Source: Lineus longissimus (lineage: Eukaryota; Nemertea; Pilidiophora; Heteronemertea; Lineidae). Taken from it: a stretch of DNA of 64,000 nucleotides. Where the stretch lies: contig NC_088316.1 in assembly GCF_910592395.1 (NCBI RefSeq), positions 12,708,001 to 12,772,000 on the forward strand, given 5' to 3'. Shown in pieces: positions 21,401 to 31,727 of the stretch (its first letter is position 1; every line of letters starts with the position of its first letter). The position numbers and the translations under genes are program-made. Under the pieces are notes generated by a model. It worked only from the letters and a program-made list of their open reading frames with translations. It ran no database searches and had not been told where the DNA came from.

Positions 21401-23486
21401 GCGGTAAAGATACTCATTGCACAACCAAACGTCGGAATAAAACAACTCTCCTTGGTCAGATAGGGATGGCGTAATACCCCCCCCCCCGCCCTAGCAAACC
21501 CAAAAGTGGGTTTCGACAAAAGACATTGTTGGCGCAGTGAAAACATCAGCGCCTGTCACCTCTGAGTCCCCAGTTCGAATCCCGGTCGGTCCAGTATACT
21601 CAAGAGAAAAGAAGATCATTGGCTAGGCCCTCTTGCGAGCGATTCTCTTCGACAGCGTTTGTTTCTTCCAGGGTCTCCGGTTTCCTCCTACTTCACATTA
21701 CAAATCGCCCGAAATGGTTTCAGCTGATAATATCCTAATTGACGCTCAGCTCGCATCTACATATATGTTTATGTGTTTATTGACATGGGTCTTTTTTCGA
21801 AAAGCTTACACGAACGACAGCGTTCTTACCGACTTCATGTGTTTTACAAACAATAGTGCGCATAAAACCCGTCAAAAATCACTTTGCTTTAGGAGGAATT
21901 TTTTGACAAAGACTTAAATTGCAACATGATACCCTTTTTCTAAAATTTTTGGAACAAAAAATCCACAAAAAGTCTAGTGTAGTTTCGTGGATGAAGTATT
22001 TCACTACATTCAGATTGCAATGGCGGCCAATTCAAGCAGTGAGAGTCGGACGGTGCCTCATCACACCACTATCACTGCGCAAGGACTATGGGTGCAACCC
22101 CGACAAAAATAAATGCACCAGCTGTTCATCGAAGCTGTAACTGTCAACGCAAATAACAAGTCTCACTATTCTTCATGTATCAACCTGTCTTATTTCTTCA
22201 AGATGAATAGAATCGCTATCAATGATTTTGCATGCTCAGGCAATGGCAATGGTATTACGTTTTTCGTATGCTTATTTGGCTGCGTAACTTGGATATGGAT
22301 ATGCTACTTTAATAGAAGCACAAGCACACTTCAATTTGTTTAGATCATTTTGAAGATTTTTTCCGAACAGAATACCTCTCACTATCATACTTTGCCCCCC
22401 CCCCTTTATGTTTGATGGCCTCCCAGTGTATTGGGTGTGTCTGTTCATCGTCCCGGCATTTGGTGTTCTTGGTCATGATCTCCATTTTGTTTATTTTGGC
22501 GCATGCGCGGCGGTTGTAAACATTGGTTCTTCTTCTAGGGTTAACTCAGATTTGACTTGCATCCTTCAGTTTTGTATAATGTTCGTTTGGGCGCATTTAC
22601 CCAAGTAAGCGCATGAAAAAACGTACCGGGTAGTATGTGTGCTGATATAGAACTACTGATCGTAAGAAGTGTGTTTATTTCTTAAAGTTAGACAGCGTGT
22701 GGAGCATTATTTAAGAAACACAAGTCATTTTAGGTTTTGGCAGTTTTAAGATTGGCAGCAATATTTTTCGATTTTACTCTACACGCACTTGCATAGTTTT
22801 TATTATAAAACAGGCGTGGTATGATAGTTTTGTAATCCTGAATTTGGAGTGTGTCCAATGTTAACAAAAAGAGAAAGAAAGAAGCTATCTTGATTGCCGA
22901 AAATATGTACGTGTACCTGTGTATGCGCATGTACGTACACATGCTCATTCGAACTGGTTTAATGATTGGTCTAGAAATGACTCTCCTCTATCCTACTCAT
23001 GGTTTGCCTTGGGGCGAGGTCCTACTATAGACAGTCGTCCTCAGTGCTGTTGCCAATTTTGTTTTCACTTCGGTGACATACTCTCATGCAATCTTTTCGA
23101 CCCTAAAACGATCGTTTCGATACCACGTCTGTTATTGATAACTGGAGTCGTCTTTCTCTTCCCTTATTTATATGCGACCACCAAAACTCAGCCGACCAAT
23201 AAATTGGAGGGTTTTTTTTACTAAACTAGTCTTGTTTAATCGATTTGAATACAACTCCTAAAGATTATATATTTCATCCTCGGCTGACCTATTGGTGTTC
23301 GCGACATTTTCATTTTCTTTTGTTTATTTAGAAAACGCCATGCTTTCTTTTCAGGCGTTCTTCATTGTATGTATGGGGTCCGATTATCGGCACCTCCAGG
23401 AGACCAAGTTTGCGACGTACAACAATTACGAGAAGGCCGACGGACGGGGCAACAGCCAGGAGTCAGTGCTCGACACCAAAATGTAA
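9343..23486 (+). CDS. M6: PLP/M6-family proteolipid membrane protein (neuronal membrane glycoprotein M6-like), six exons
   Basis: Joining 9343-9490, 16483-16666, 18217-18355, 18679-18737, 20849-20914 and 23355-23486 gives one continuous frame of about 242 residues ending in TAA at 23484-23486. Every junction keeps phase. Family features seen are a Cys-rich start (CCSNCLRCLAGIS), four hydrophobic segments with TM1 in the first exon, TM2 in the second and TM3 in the third, TM4 across the last two, a TG-T-R--F motif after TM2 (TGWTSRHVF), the DCLNLQNYG and ECGN cysteines of the large extracellular loop, and an FFIVCMGSDYRHLQ exit from TM4 like M6 proteins. Known family members sit in neuronal or glial plasma membranes and affect neurite growth, filopodia and myelin. 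The first located exon starts in phase 1, so a tiny exon such as ATG-G is missing upstream, as in vertebrate PLP1. The total would be about 243 residues, normal for the family. Family assignment is firm; orthology to a given vertebrate paralogue is not. Confidence 0.85.
9491..12419 (+). other. M6: M6 intron, first part; nothing recognised
   Basis: This is the left part of the 7 kb intron that runs from 9491 to 16482. Open frames such as 10553-11050 (-) have no recognisable features and no supporting splice sites. A GC-richer patch lies near 11120-11230. Confidence 0.55.
12420..13260 (+). repeat. Diverged tandem array, unit about 200 bp
   Basis: The motif GTTTTTGTTGCAA-C-CCGCCATGATGGATGCTGG, in diverged form, recurs near 12604, 12834, 13026 and 13222, roughly every 200 bp. 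Between these lie repeated pieces such as TTCTGACACAGG, CAGGAAATGTTAG-TAACGTTACCT-ACACCGT and AAGAATATGATG. The copies at 12536-12770 and 12965-13165 are the most alike. It is a decayed satellite-like array within an M6 intron, with no coding function seen. Confidence 0.55.
13261..16254 (+). other. M6: M6 intron, later part; nothing recognised except weak repeats
   Basis: No exon-like frame with family features is seen. A short segment at about 14345-14400, including TTTGCGAAAACTCCCT, resembles one at 38225-38262. A partial copy of a small repeat lies at 14530-14625 and is listed separately. Confidence 0.5.
14530..14625 (+). repeat. Small repeat related to 19579-19690
   Basis: The block shares GGCCAACATTT-AG-TC-ACCC followed by CGG-GGTGT with 19612-19665, and ends in GGTATCAATT exactly as that element does. 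The left terminal repeat is not seen here, so this looks like a truncated or diverged copy. Confidence 0.35.
16255..16350 (+). repeat. Dispersed repeat family D, copy 1
   Basis: The reverse complement of this block aligns almost end to end with 50569-50665. Shared words are TATTGCCTCCGTAGC, GGAAGCTGAG-AATGTCAAT and TGAGGGTCAAGATG. A shorter match (ACTGAACTTCCAGCGGTATT) lies at 59248-59274. It is about 100 bp long and non-coding, probably a MITE fragment. Confidence 0.6.
16483..16666 (+). CDS. M6: M6 coding exon with TM2
   Basis: The acceptor is CTCTCTCTTCAG and the donor GTAAGT at 16667. The exon enters in phase 2, completing Met from AT plus G, and leaves in phase 0. It encodes AEDDFTIMPVYMEYIV, then TM2 ending in GSLSTGWTSRHVF. 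The TG-x-T/S-R motif at the cytoplasmic end of TM2 is a hallmark of the PLP/M6 family. The cytoplasmic stretch NTSKKNGCARALNII follows. Confidence 0.88.
16695..16786 (+). repeat. Tandem duplication, 46 bp x 2
   Basis: Two nearly identical 46 bp units, 16695-16740 and 16741-16786, start with TTCGCGTCCGTTCGCCACAA. They differ at one visible base (ATTTAGC against ATTAAGC). They lie 28 bp inside the intron after the TM2 exon donor and look like a recent slippage or local duplication. Confidence 0.9.
16909..16930. repeat. Short perfect palindrome
   Basis: ATGGAGGTA and TACCTCCAT are perfect 9 bp inverted arms around a TAAT loop. The direct repeat GATCGTGCC flanks it on both sides (about 16899 and 16931). 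It is intronic and of unknown role. Confidence 0.7.
17912..18098 (+). mobile_element. MITE-like element family B, copy 1
   Basis: This block aligns along its length with 20093-20264. Shared words are GGTGTAGAAGTTT-AAAT-TCCTA, GATTCTATTA, GGTCTCTATAGAAC and the terminal TACACCGGC. The left terminus here is degraded to CCAGGTGTAG, whereas copy 2 has GCCGGTGTA. It sits in the M6 intron between the TM2 and TM3 exons. Confidence 0.7.
18217..18355 (+). CDS. M6: M6 coding exon with TM3
   Basis: The acceptor is CTCTTTTTTCAG and the donor GTGAGT at 18356. It enters in phase 0 and leaves in phase 1. It encodes TM3 (LIFAFVLHLGWQGITCIMMV and onward) and the start of the second extracellular loop, DAVDCLNLQNYG. 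This compares with the CIDL-x-x-YG motif of vertebrate and insect M6 proteins. A longer open frame over this exon runs through the donor and is not real. Confidence 0.87.
18679..18737 (+). CDS. M6: M6 coding microexon, extracellular loop
   Basis: This 59 bp exon has acceptor TTCCCTTTTCAG and donor GTACGT. It completes a phase-1 codon and ends in phase 0. It encodes AFPKMRSIECGNAFDLFVKE. The Cys in ECGN matches the conserved V/I-C-G position of PLP/M6 loop 2 and probably pairs with the Cys of DCLNL. The exon is too short to find by open frame alone; phase continuity on both sides supports it. Confidence 0.8.
19579..19690 (+). mobile_element. Small MITE-like element with 10 bp inverted termini
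   Basis: AATTGATACC at 19579 and GGTATCAATT ending at 19690 are perfect 10 bp terminal inverted repeats bounding 112 bp. A related truncated block lies at 14530-14625. It has no coding capacity and lies in an M6 intron. Confidence 0.5.
20093..20264 (+). mobile_element. MITE-like element family B, copy 2
   Basis: This 172 bp element is bounded by GCCGGTGTA and TACACCGGC, a perfect 9 bp terminal inverted repeat. It is homologous to 17912-18098 and in the same orientation. Both copies lie in introns of the same gene. I found no clear target duplication. Confidence 0.72.
20849..20914 (+). CDS. M6: M6 coding exon, first part of TM4
   Basis: This 66 bp phase-0 exon has acceptor TTTCCTTCAG and donor GTAAGT at 20915. 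It encodes GMDVLICWAVAVASAIVVVF and SL, the outer part of TM4. It joins in frame to AFFIVCMGS in the last exon, which completes the helix. Confidence 0.83.
21523..21710 (+). mobile_element. tRNA-derived SINE remnant
   Basis: The head has a degenerate A box (TTGGCGCAGTGA) and a good B box (GTTCGAATCCC) about 47 bp apart, as in a tRNA gene, but the ends do not form an acceptor stem. The body that follows contains GGTCTCCGGTTTCCTCC, a core phrase that recurs in many animal SINEs. This is taken as a SINE rather than a functional tRNA. It lies in the last M6 intron. Confidence 0.5.
21940..22093 (+). repeat. Dispersed repeat family C, copy 1
   Basis: The block aligns with 54400-54550 in the same orientation. 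About 100 bp, from CGTGGATGAAGTATTTCACTA to CCACTATCACTGCGCAAGG, are nearly identical (for example GGCCAATTCAAGCAGTGAG and AGTCGGACGGTGCCTCATCA). The high similarity suggests fairly recent spread. A shorter related piece is at 57179-57238. Confidence 0.75.
22094..23354 (+). other. M6: M6 last intron, remaining part; nothing recognised
   Basis: There are open frames of up to 101 codons but no family features. A C10 homopolymer lies near 22396, and another C run lies near 21477-21487 earlier in the same intron. Confidence 0.5.
23355..23486 (+). CDS. M6: M6 last coding exon, end of TM4 and cytoplasmic tail
   Basis: The acceptor is TTTCTTTTCAG. It encodes AFFIVCMGSDYRHLQETKFA and then a hydrophilic tail ending in SVLDTKM before TAA. 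The step from TM4 into a small-residue, Tyr-rich, charged tail matches the M6 pattern (LSANYxxIKD in others). It begins in phase 0, consistent with the previous exon. Confidence 0.85.
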   Translation, partial: AFFIVCMGSDYRHLQETKFATYNNYEKADGRGNSQESVLDTKM

Positions 23487-26400
23487 GGAACTCATTCCAA
23501 ATAATCAGTGTGTTATGATGTCATTGCGTCGCCATTGCATCATCGAGTAAACAAACATCTTGGATACTGATGCGGACTCCATCTATCATCACTTGAATGA
23601 ACTATAATGCCTATGATTATGAATGCACTGCAGCGCCAACTGCATTGTGGAGGTCACGAAAAAAACTTCGGTTTCTACGCAAAAATGACTAAGGCAGCGA
23701 AAGATGCTTCGTTTTAAAGCAGAATGGGGGCGAGGGGGAGAGTTCCAGATCTTTAGGATGCTGGTTATGAGATATGTTGCCTGATTCGCATCTGTTTTAT
23801 ACAGCTAAAGCGCACACCGAGATTTTGTAAGAAAAGGGAACGTTTCGACGTGTATACGAGACTTCCTTTCTGGAATTTTCCCCATCGCCAATAGACGGCA
23901 CCACCGCCTTAGGATTCCAAAATATCTCGTGGACCAGAATTATACTATTTTGGATTAGTGTTTCTATCGAAGTTCCTCAGTATTTTCATAGGCAAACACT
24001 AACTTCGAAGCTTTGGATGGTAATCTCAGTGTTTCGCTTTACGTCATGCGTACGATTGTCGTCAAAGGTCTGTAGTTGTCGTAAAAGTGCCGTAAGGCGG
24101 TATAAAATAATCCTGTGGATAATAATTACATGAAGGTGTATATTTGTATGAATTATTATTTCATCATCGTTTTTAGAGAGTTTATGCATTGGATTTGGTA
24201 CAGTGCAACCCATATTGTGCACCGTTGTGATTTCTTATTATGATCGGGAGTTTTGTTTTCTGCCCCGTTCGGAGAATCATGAATTGAAAATTCAGAACAT
24301 CAGCATCAGGGTAGCCTTGCATTATAGGCTCTTTGGTCAGGACTATCAGGAATCCACGCGGATTAAATGATCACACATTCACGAGGATAAAAATACTCAG
24401 TTTAATCTTCACCCGGATAATCGACGCATCGTGGATTATAGTGTATATATCAGCTGCTTGGAGCGGTATACACCGTGACGTCAGACCCTTTTATAAACAT
24501 TTAAACATCCTTGCCGTAAATTTCACTGACACAAAATGTTTAGAAGAAATAAAACCGTGATCTGTATAAGGTGCTGCAAAAATGGATATTTACTATCTTG
24601 AAAACAGAATACAATGCCGTCATAGTGTACATGGTTCCAACTAGTGCCACTAGGGTGAATTATTTGATCCATTGCTTTGGATGAATTTGGTGCTTGTTAC
24701 ATCCGGGACTCTGAGAGATTAGACAAAAATTAAATTAAAAAAGACCAACCACCATCCGGCTGAGTGCCAACCTCGCACGTACCTCGGCCTCTTGACGACA
24801 TAGAATTGTTGTTGATACGGTATAATACGTTAGGGTGGTGATCAGTCATGTACATCATCTATATATATTCAGTGTTATAAATGGCGCATTTCGTAATTCA
24901 CACACATATATATTTTGTACAAACTACTCACGTTGTTCTGGACTATGAAAGGTGAATGTAGGAAGGTTTGGACTCATCAGTTAAAGTTAAAATTGAAATC
25001 AAAGTGACTCTGGTTTTGTTGTGCGTCAAATGAGAATGATATGCCTCAGGTTATGTGTTATAGTGCATCACTGTACAATTAACCATACATTCAGGTCGAG
25101 GTAGTATGTAATTTAAAATACATACAGATGATACTGCAGCATGTACATGTAGGCCTAAATAAACTCGTGTAATACTAGAGCTCCTTTGAGATGGGTTTTC
25201 CATAAAATGCAAGGCAGGTTGCCAATCATTTATCAGTAAATTTGATGAAAGGGCTCGAACAAAGGGTTGGATTATTAGCTCAGTACGGTGAGAACGAAAA
25301 AGTGGACCTAAAGTAAGGGTTCAACTGAAATTAATAGCTCTAGCTAACCCATTCATAAACGTTCCGGCAAACCACCTTGTATTTTATTCTCAACCGCATT
25401 AGATGAGCAAGCAGAAGGAAAAATGTATGGAAAAGGAGGAGGGTTCTCGTTACCCATATTCAAGAACTTGACACAAAAAGGTATCGCGCATACTATGTTG
25501 GGGGAATCCCCCGTATACATCATGAATACTGCCTTGTGCATATGCTAACTCCTACTGTTGGTTGTAAGGTTTAGCACCTCTTTTGCCAGTCTTGGAGCTG
25601 GAAATGAGCGTGCTGTTAGTGCGCATGAGCGATGAATTCACGCATGCGTAGAACAAAGTTCACATGGTGCAAAACCTATTGCGAAGCGGAGAATTATTGA
25701 ATGCGTCACGTTGGTTGGTGATGCGGGTATAAAGTATGGCGAATTCGACGTTGGTTTTGTCATAATGCTGGTCATTTTATTGTTATTACCAGCCGAGTTT
25801 TCTATTTTGTACATGAATTCATTGCGTATATACACGACTAAGCTATTATGTTTATACTTTATTTATACGTTTTTATTAGGATTGCAAATGTCATCGCATG
25901 CGTCGTTGGGATAACACGATGGCTAAATAGATGAAAAAAATATCACATTTTGGAGTGCCATTTTTCTTGAACATATTTTCAATGTGTACTAACATGATGA
26001 CTTTGAGAAGGATGCAATCATTCAATAACCTAAAATAAATTCGACTCCGTTAGGCTGTAAATTTTTTCTAGCAACACGAATTATCGAATTGTCACCTTCT
26101 CGGCCAACTTTTATAATGTAGACCTTCGTCACAAGCCTTTGACCTTGTTGATTGATGTAGAGCCTTGAATTGTTGATGAGGTCTAAGTTCCGGCTCCCTT
26201 TTTCGGAGGAAGACCATCAAACCACTCTCCGTTTCCAACTAATAGCAAGGCATTTTGTAAACGTTTGCTGCCTATTACATGAATTGGTTGGTTGATGACA
26301 TCCGTCCCAAAGTCACGTGACAAACAGCAAAAATGGCGGAGGAAAACCACTATAGGTGTATTCTTGCGATGTTTTCATCACGCTCTAGTGATCATTTATT

Positions 26401-28390
26401 GTCCACTGTGTACACACTATCTAAATAATTATTTATATGAAAATATATGATATTTGTAAAGCCTAATTAAATCACTGTGTCTGTATAGAGAGGTTAAGTA
26501 GTTCTGTAAGCTAGATATAATCTTCGTGGTGCACGCTAAAAGCAGTCGCTTTTGATTCTTGCTTGTATAAATAGAGTTATAAGCAGGAAATAACGCATTT
26601 TGTCCGAGTCTAGTCGAAAGTAACCAGAGTAACGTATGCACGAGTTTCGTTGATGGCATAGTTAAACATTCGGTGATTGCATTACATTGTTTGATGATCA
26701 TTTGGATAGCCCATATCATCTGTAATTGGTTCATCTTGATATTTTTTTGTCATCATGTATTTTTCTTTGGCGATAAGGTACAAGATCTAGATTGGTCCAA
26801 TGCCGGTGAGAATGGTGGATTTCTCTTCATAAGATTTTCTCTGTAAACACACGTTAATCCAGATGTTCCGCCTCTATCATCCCTGATAAAAAACTAATTT
26901 GTAATTCCTAATTAATCAGCATAGTATCGTTCAACCTGTGGATGGTGGATGAGAAAATCTGCCTCTTTTAAATACCAAGGAAGCCAGCTTGACAAGGAAG
27001 CCAGCCCTCTTAGATATCAAAAAAGCCAACTGCTAAAAGTTAAGAATTGGGAGCTACCATGTAAAGGCAATGTGCATAGCCTTCAAATGTATTACATAAA
27101 TTCCTTGAGTTAGTAGGTGCAGTGTGGTTCGCTGGTATTTAAAGAAGAGAGCAGTATCGCATACATCTTGTCATTTAAGGATGGCTACAAGTTGAGAAAA
27201 GGAAGGAGATGACTTTCTTTCTATTCCAGTTTCTAAACCGGTATCCGGCTTCGGGTTATTCTAGAAAGAATGCTTCTCCCAGATCAAAAGTACACTTACT
27301 ATAATTACATGTAGATTGTTTGAGTTGGGTCAATGTGTTTATTACTTTGATGGTGTCCGCTTTCAAATGAAACTATAGTATACCATGCTTAATTCCGCTG
27401 CATGACGTCATTAGTAATATTTGTCAGCTTCTTTTTCTTGAAATGAACTGCATCATATTGTATAATTATAGTACTTCAGAATCATGTAGACTTCGGCATT
27501 TTGCCAGCACGTGTTATGATAAATATGAATATTAGATGTTGAACAGAGTATAATCAGAAATAAAGTTGTCTTTGTAAATGTTTGTGATAAATTGACACTC
27601 AATTGCCCAGCCGTCGATTCGTATGAGCTGACACCAAGCGGAGCGAATGCTTTACGTATATGCGGCTTGGTGAACGAGGCTAATTTGAATCATGTTTTCC
27701 AGCAACCGCTGCCTTTCTGTTACTCCCCGTACTGCTGATAGAGGTCGCTGTTTGCGCATGTCCATTAGGGGTATGTGGTAAACAGGTATCCAAAACGAAA
27801 TTCCGTCATTTTGAAGCTAACGTTTTTGGTGATATTATCTTTTGACCGGGAAAAAAACGACAAATTGCTTGTGGCGCAAGGATGGCAAATTTCTGACTGA
27901 GTTAAGCGTATGGTTTTGGCATTCAATTGATATCATTTGAAAGGAAGCCGTTTTTAACAGCATGGAGGCTGCTCTCTCATCGAAATTTGAAACTTCAAAC
28001 AGTTTTTCTTTAGCGAACTCAACTGAAATAAATCGAACGTTCAGCCAATCAGAAGCCTGCCACTCTGTGATCGTCATTTGAATAGGAAATTGAAAACAAA
28101 TTATGCTGTATGCGACCCAAGGTATACGGCGGCCATTTTAAAGGTGGCTGTTGCTTTGATATAAACAACCGTTTAGTACATAGCGCATTCAATTTGCAAT
28201 TGTGTACAAATGTGTGTGTGTAAAGATTTTATATTTCTTTCTTCATCAAACTTTGGTAAAACACTTTATTTCAGCTTCCCGCCGAATGGCGTGGAGGGAA
28301 AATTGTACATAGAATTATATCTCACTTATGTGCTTGTCCTGGTTTGTACTGCCCTCTATTGATTAAATAGGTAACTTGTCGGTTTCTTAT
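23487..28390. other. M6 3' flank and intergenic, no gene recognised
   Basis: Candidate AATAAA signals on the plus strand occur at 24548, 25158 and later, but nothing decides which is used. No open frame shows recognisable protein features. The M6 3' UTR may extend through some or all of this stretch. Confidence 0.5.
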
Positions 28391-28392
28391 AA

Positions 28393-29217
28393 AAAGGGGC
28401 AATCCCGTCGAAACGGAGTGGCACCACAACATTGGTCAAAACTATGCAAATGAGTTATACTTCCATATTTTTCAGGGAATGGTTCTTGTTTAAACTTTGT
28501 CAAACAATGACAGACATGTTTGAACGTGACCGGATGTCACGTGGTGTGAGAACTGGGCCAGCAGATTTGTAGAAATCGAACGTCCCATGCTTGAGAAATA
28601 TAGTCCGACTGTCATTATTCGTCCGTATATATATATCTTACAACCAAAACCTATTGTGTTTGAAAGACCAATGGCCAACCGTTTGAAACATTTGATATTT
28701 ATAATTTTGATCTTGCCAAAATGGTGCTGGCAAAAATAGAAAGTATTCAAAATATTGATATTTATAATTTTGATCTTGCCAAAATGGTGCTGGCAAAAAT
28801 AGAAAGTATTCAAAATATCGCTAAGTGTTTTTCGTTTGACAGTTTTTTATACAAATGTACTAGTACCATAGGTCCATCCTTCATACCCTCGTCCCATGTC
28901 TAGCTTTAATGAATTCAGTAAGCCATTGAGGTAACCACTACCGGAAAAGGTTGAAAATGGCAGCCTATACAAGCATACGTGACGATTCGAATCTTTGAAA
29001 ACTTGCTAAAAATGAAATGTTAGTTTAATCCGCACAATACTAAAAGGATGGAAAATACTAACAAACGACTTTTATCGCGGCTGTGTGCCACCTCTCTCTA
29101 AAAGTTGGCCCAGTTTGGTAAGAAGAGATTTGCACCTGGCAGCTTTAGTTCCTTTTTTCCTGGTCCCGTATTTCAGGGGGCCTCCATGTGTAGCCCTGAG
29201 GTAGGGATTGCCCCTTT
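28393..29217. repeat. Possible element bounded by 14 bp inverted repeats
   Basis: AAAGGGGCAATCCC at 28393-28406 and GGGATTGCCCCTTT at 29204-29217 are perfect 14 bp inverted repeats 811 bp apart. The interior holds a 63 bp tandem duplication but no transposase. Whether this is one inserted element is unproven. Confidence 0.3.
28694..28819 (+). repeat. Tandem duplication, 63 bp x 2
   Basis: Two apparently identical 63 bp units (28694-28756 and 28757-28819) begin GATATTTATAATTTTGATCT. Because 63 is a multiple of three, open frames pass through both copies, but neither frame looks like a gene. Confidence 0.9.
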
Positions 29218-29219
29218 CT

Positions 29220-31189
29220 CAACAGCAGAAACGGTCAGCAGGTGATGTTTGTTTTTGGTGACGTCATTCATTATCTGGTTAGCCTACAGTCTCGGGCCAC
29301 AGTCACGTCCCATGAGTCTATTTTGGCCCTGTGTGGCTACATTTTCATGCATGTTAGAGCATTTTTCTCCTCGAAAGATCTTCTGGGAACTTCTAAAACA
29401 TTTGAGAGAAATTGACTGAGAGGCAATATTGTGGTTGAACCAGGCGCAAACACCGGTGGGTTGACACTTGATAAAATCCGCATCGTACTCGCGGTGCATT
29501 GCTGCATTTTTGACCACGTGACCAAGATTTCATCTTTGCTGGGTTTGCTATTGGATAACTAATGTTGTGTCATTGGCATATCCAATTCGTGTTAGGTTTT
29601 TTCTTTGATCTGAGACGCTACAATGGGTTGACAGACCAGTCCCAACGGCAGCATGACGTCACCAAAACACATCACGTGTTTGTCGGTCTACTTAATTGTG
29701 GTACGCTCGCGTGCTTACTGCCTGCTTTCAGTAGCAAGTAAAGTGTTAGGCTCTTCGGGATTTCCAGTGAAGCAAGTCAAGAAATGGTGGATAGCTCCAC
29801 GGCAAGTGCAGGAGGTGAGGTTTACCAGCCTCACGTCGCAACGTTACGCCATTTCGAGGTGAGCCTGAGTATTAGCTCAAGGGGCTAATGGCGAAACCGG
29901 ACATGACGGAACCAGTGAGCCAAAATAATGACGTGTGCGACAACAACCAATCACAACGAAGGATAGGACTAAATCCTGTATATAAAAAATTAAAGAGATG
30001 TTACCAACATGAGTAGAAGTTAATGGTTGCAGATTTTTGTGGTTCGTTGTTACAGGGTGTTTCAAAGAGAGGATAAGCACTTTGTATCATAAGATCACTT
30101 CAAACTCGTCACTTCATTCCGTTCGACAGTCATATCTATGAAGAGGCCTAGTCGGCAGGGAGGGTATTCAGTGAATTCTTGTTTTTTTCTCTCAATTGGC
30201 TGTAGATGCTGAGCTACTAACAACGAAGGACTAGTGTCTGGGAAAAGCACAGCGTCGCTTGTCTTAGGAAATTCCTTACAAAATATAATCAAAAAGTTGC
30301 TTCCCTCGAGGTGCTTACTTCAACCAAATGCATGTACCACCAACCTCGCTTTGACACACACTGTATACGAATAAATGTGGAGTCCTCAGTATGAGTATGA
30401 CCAAGAACACATGTCGAGTGCTCGTTGGTATACGGACCACGTTCGGTTAAGACTCAGTCTTACTAGTAGTGATTAAGCCTATCTCTTTGACGAACTAAGA
30501 TATCTCCATTTTTGCATAATATGTGTAGACGTTTTGTAAGAAAGCCTGTTTATCCATTTTATTATGTGTATTATATTATCGACGGAATAAAATCAATGTA
30601 TCTTATTAATTGTGAGTTTGTGTTGTTTTTTTTCTTTCGCACGTCTTCTTTTAAATGAGGAAGGGGACTGGGGGTCTTCTTAGCCGACTTGAAAGTTATA
30701 AGATATTTGTAGAAGTTAATCTTTTTACCGGACGAGTAGAATATTCAAAAAGGTGGATCGCTGGACTGCTGGATTCGCTGAGTTGTGACCGGTGGATCGC
30801 CACCGCCTGGATTGTGTAGCTGCACTGCATGCTATACATGTACTTTAGTGTATAGTCTACTGGTAGGCCTATCGTGCAAGTTGCAATACTCGGCCTTACT
30901 ATCATTTTCACAACTGTCTAATCGAATGTCCCGAGTCGGGTGCATAATCATTCACGCATAGCTACAATACAAGCCTTCTCTCAGCTTTGTAGTTCATGTA
31001 GAAGCGCTGGTAATAGCCCGGTGTTTTCTCTGGTAAAGAGTGTTAGGCTGAGGAATCCATGTTGGCAGTGGCAGCGTGTGCACTTGAAGTACATCAGTGG
31101 TGGGAAGCACTAGGGATTTGGAACGTCTGGGAAAAGGTTATGAGCACCCGGCGAGACGTCCGTCGCCAAATTACATGTAACTGGTTAAT
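29220..31189. other. Intergenic, no gene recognised
   Basis: I recognise no coding frame, RNA gene or repeat family here apart from the polyadenylation-like site at 30586. Frames are short and overlapping on both strands. Confidence 0.5.
30586..30640 (+). terminator. Probable polyadenylation site, plus strand
   Basis: AATAAA at 30586-30591 is followed within 25-50 bp by a GT/T-rich tract (TGTGAGTTTGTGTTG then T8), the standard layout of a cleavage and polyadenylation site. It could end a very long M6 3' UTR, since neuronal M6 genes often have long ones, or a transcript not recognised here. Confidence 0.35.
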
Positions 31190-31400
31190 GCATCAGCATT
31201 TTATTACTAGTGTGTACCCTGCTTCTGTTCCCATTAGTTTTTTTCGGAACGAGACGGGCTTTTCTCGGTTGTTGAACAGAGGGGCAGCCTTCCAGGATGT
31301 GTTCTGGCTTTTGGTCAGAGAAACCACATCCGCAGAAGGCGCAGTGTCACGCACGCCGACACGGCGTATGACCGCTGTGCTTTTTAAAAACATTGCGCTG
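31190..31400 (-). mobile_element. LINE remnant, C-terminal zinc-knuckle-like region
   Basis: On the minus strand one frame reads HCAFCGCGFSDQKPEHILEG followed by CPSVQQPRKAR. The C-x2-C ... HILEGCP pattern is typical of the region after the reverse transcriptase in animal non-LTR retrotransposons. The frame is not continuous with a start or with the other LINE piece at 31747-32040. It is a decayed fragment. Confidence 0.5.
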
Positions 31401-31600
31401 GTAGTGCAGCTATATCACAAGCATTTGTGTAAAATGATGTAAAGAGAAACCTGTATGAACACAAATTTTAAATCTTACAGTGATGCATGTCTCATGGCCG
31501 GGGCTAAAATGGAGTTTTCATAAAAAATCGAACCGGTGCTGCAGTGTAAGTAATTTTTGCAAAGATAATTCGACAAACACAGTCAACAATATGACTTTAC

Positions 31601-31606
31601 TTTATT
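31601..31606 (-). terminator. HADHB: Polyadenylation signal of the HADHB-like gene
   Basis: AATAAA on the minus strand lies about 70 bp after the stop codon (31674). It is followed by a GT-rich stretch, GACTGTGTTTGTCG. It gives a short 3' UTR and is the best-placed signal for the gene. Confidence 0.6.
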
Positions 31607-31673
31607 TGCGAAAGGACTGTTATTAAATGTACAGGAAAGCCAAGATCAGACGTAAAAACGGATCCTACTGATA

Positions 31674-31727
31674 TCATGAAGCGTTGCCGGGATGGTCGGG
31701 GTGCCGTTCAAGGATGATCGCATGCCC
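31674..31727 (-). CDS. HADHB: HADHB exon 12, C-terminal CASGGQ-GHA end
   Basis: The acceptor is CATCTCTTTGCAG, and the exon encodes [17 protein letters not shown] then TGA. GHA completes the CxxGGQGHA thiolase motif begun in exon 11. The pyrimidine-rich part of the acceptor runs directly into an ATTC-repeat LINE tail. The ending is a little longer than the usual VEAYPK-type C-terminus. Confidence 0.85.
   Translation of the reverse strand, partial: GHAIILERHPDHPGNAS

Noticed and set aside
21523-21592. Functional tRNA gene
   Set aside because: A and B boxes are present but the ends do not pair, and a SINE-type body follows.
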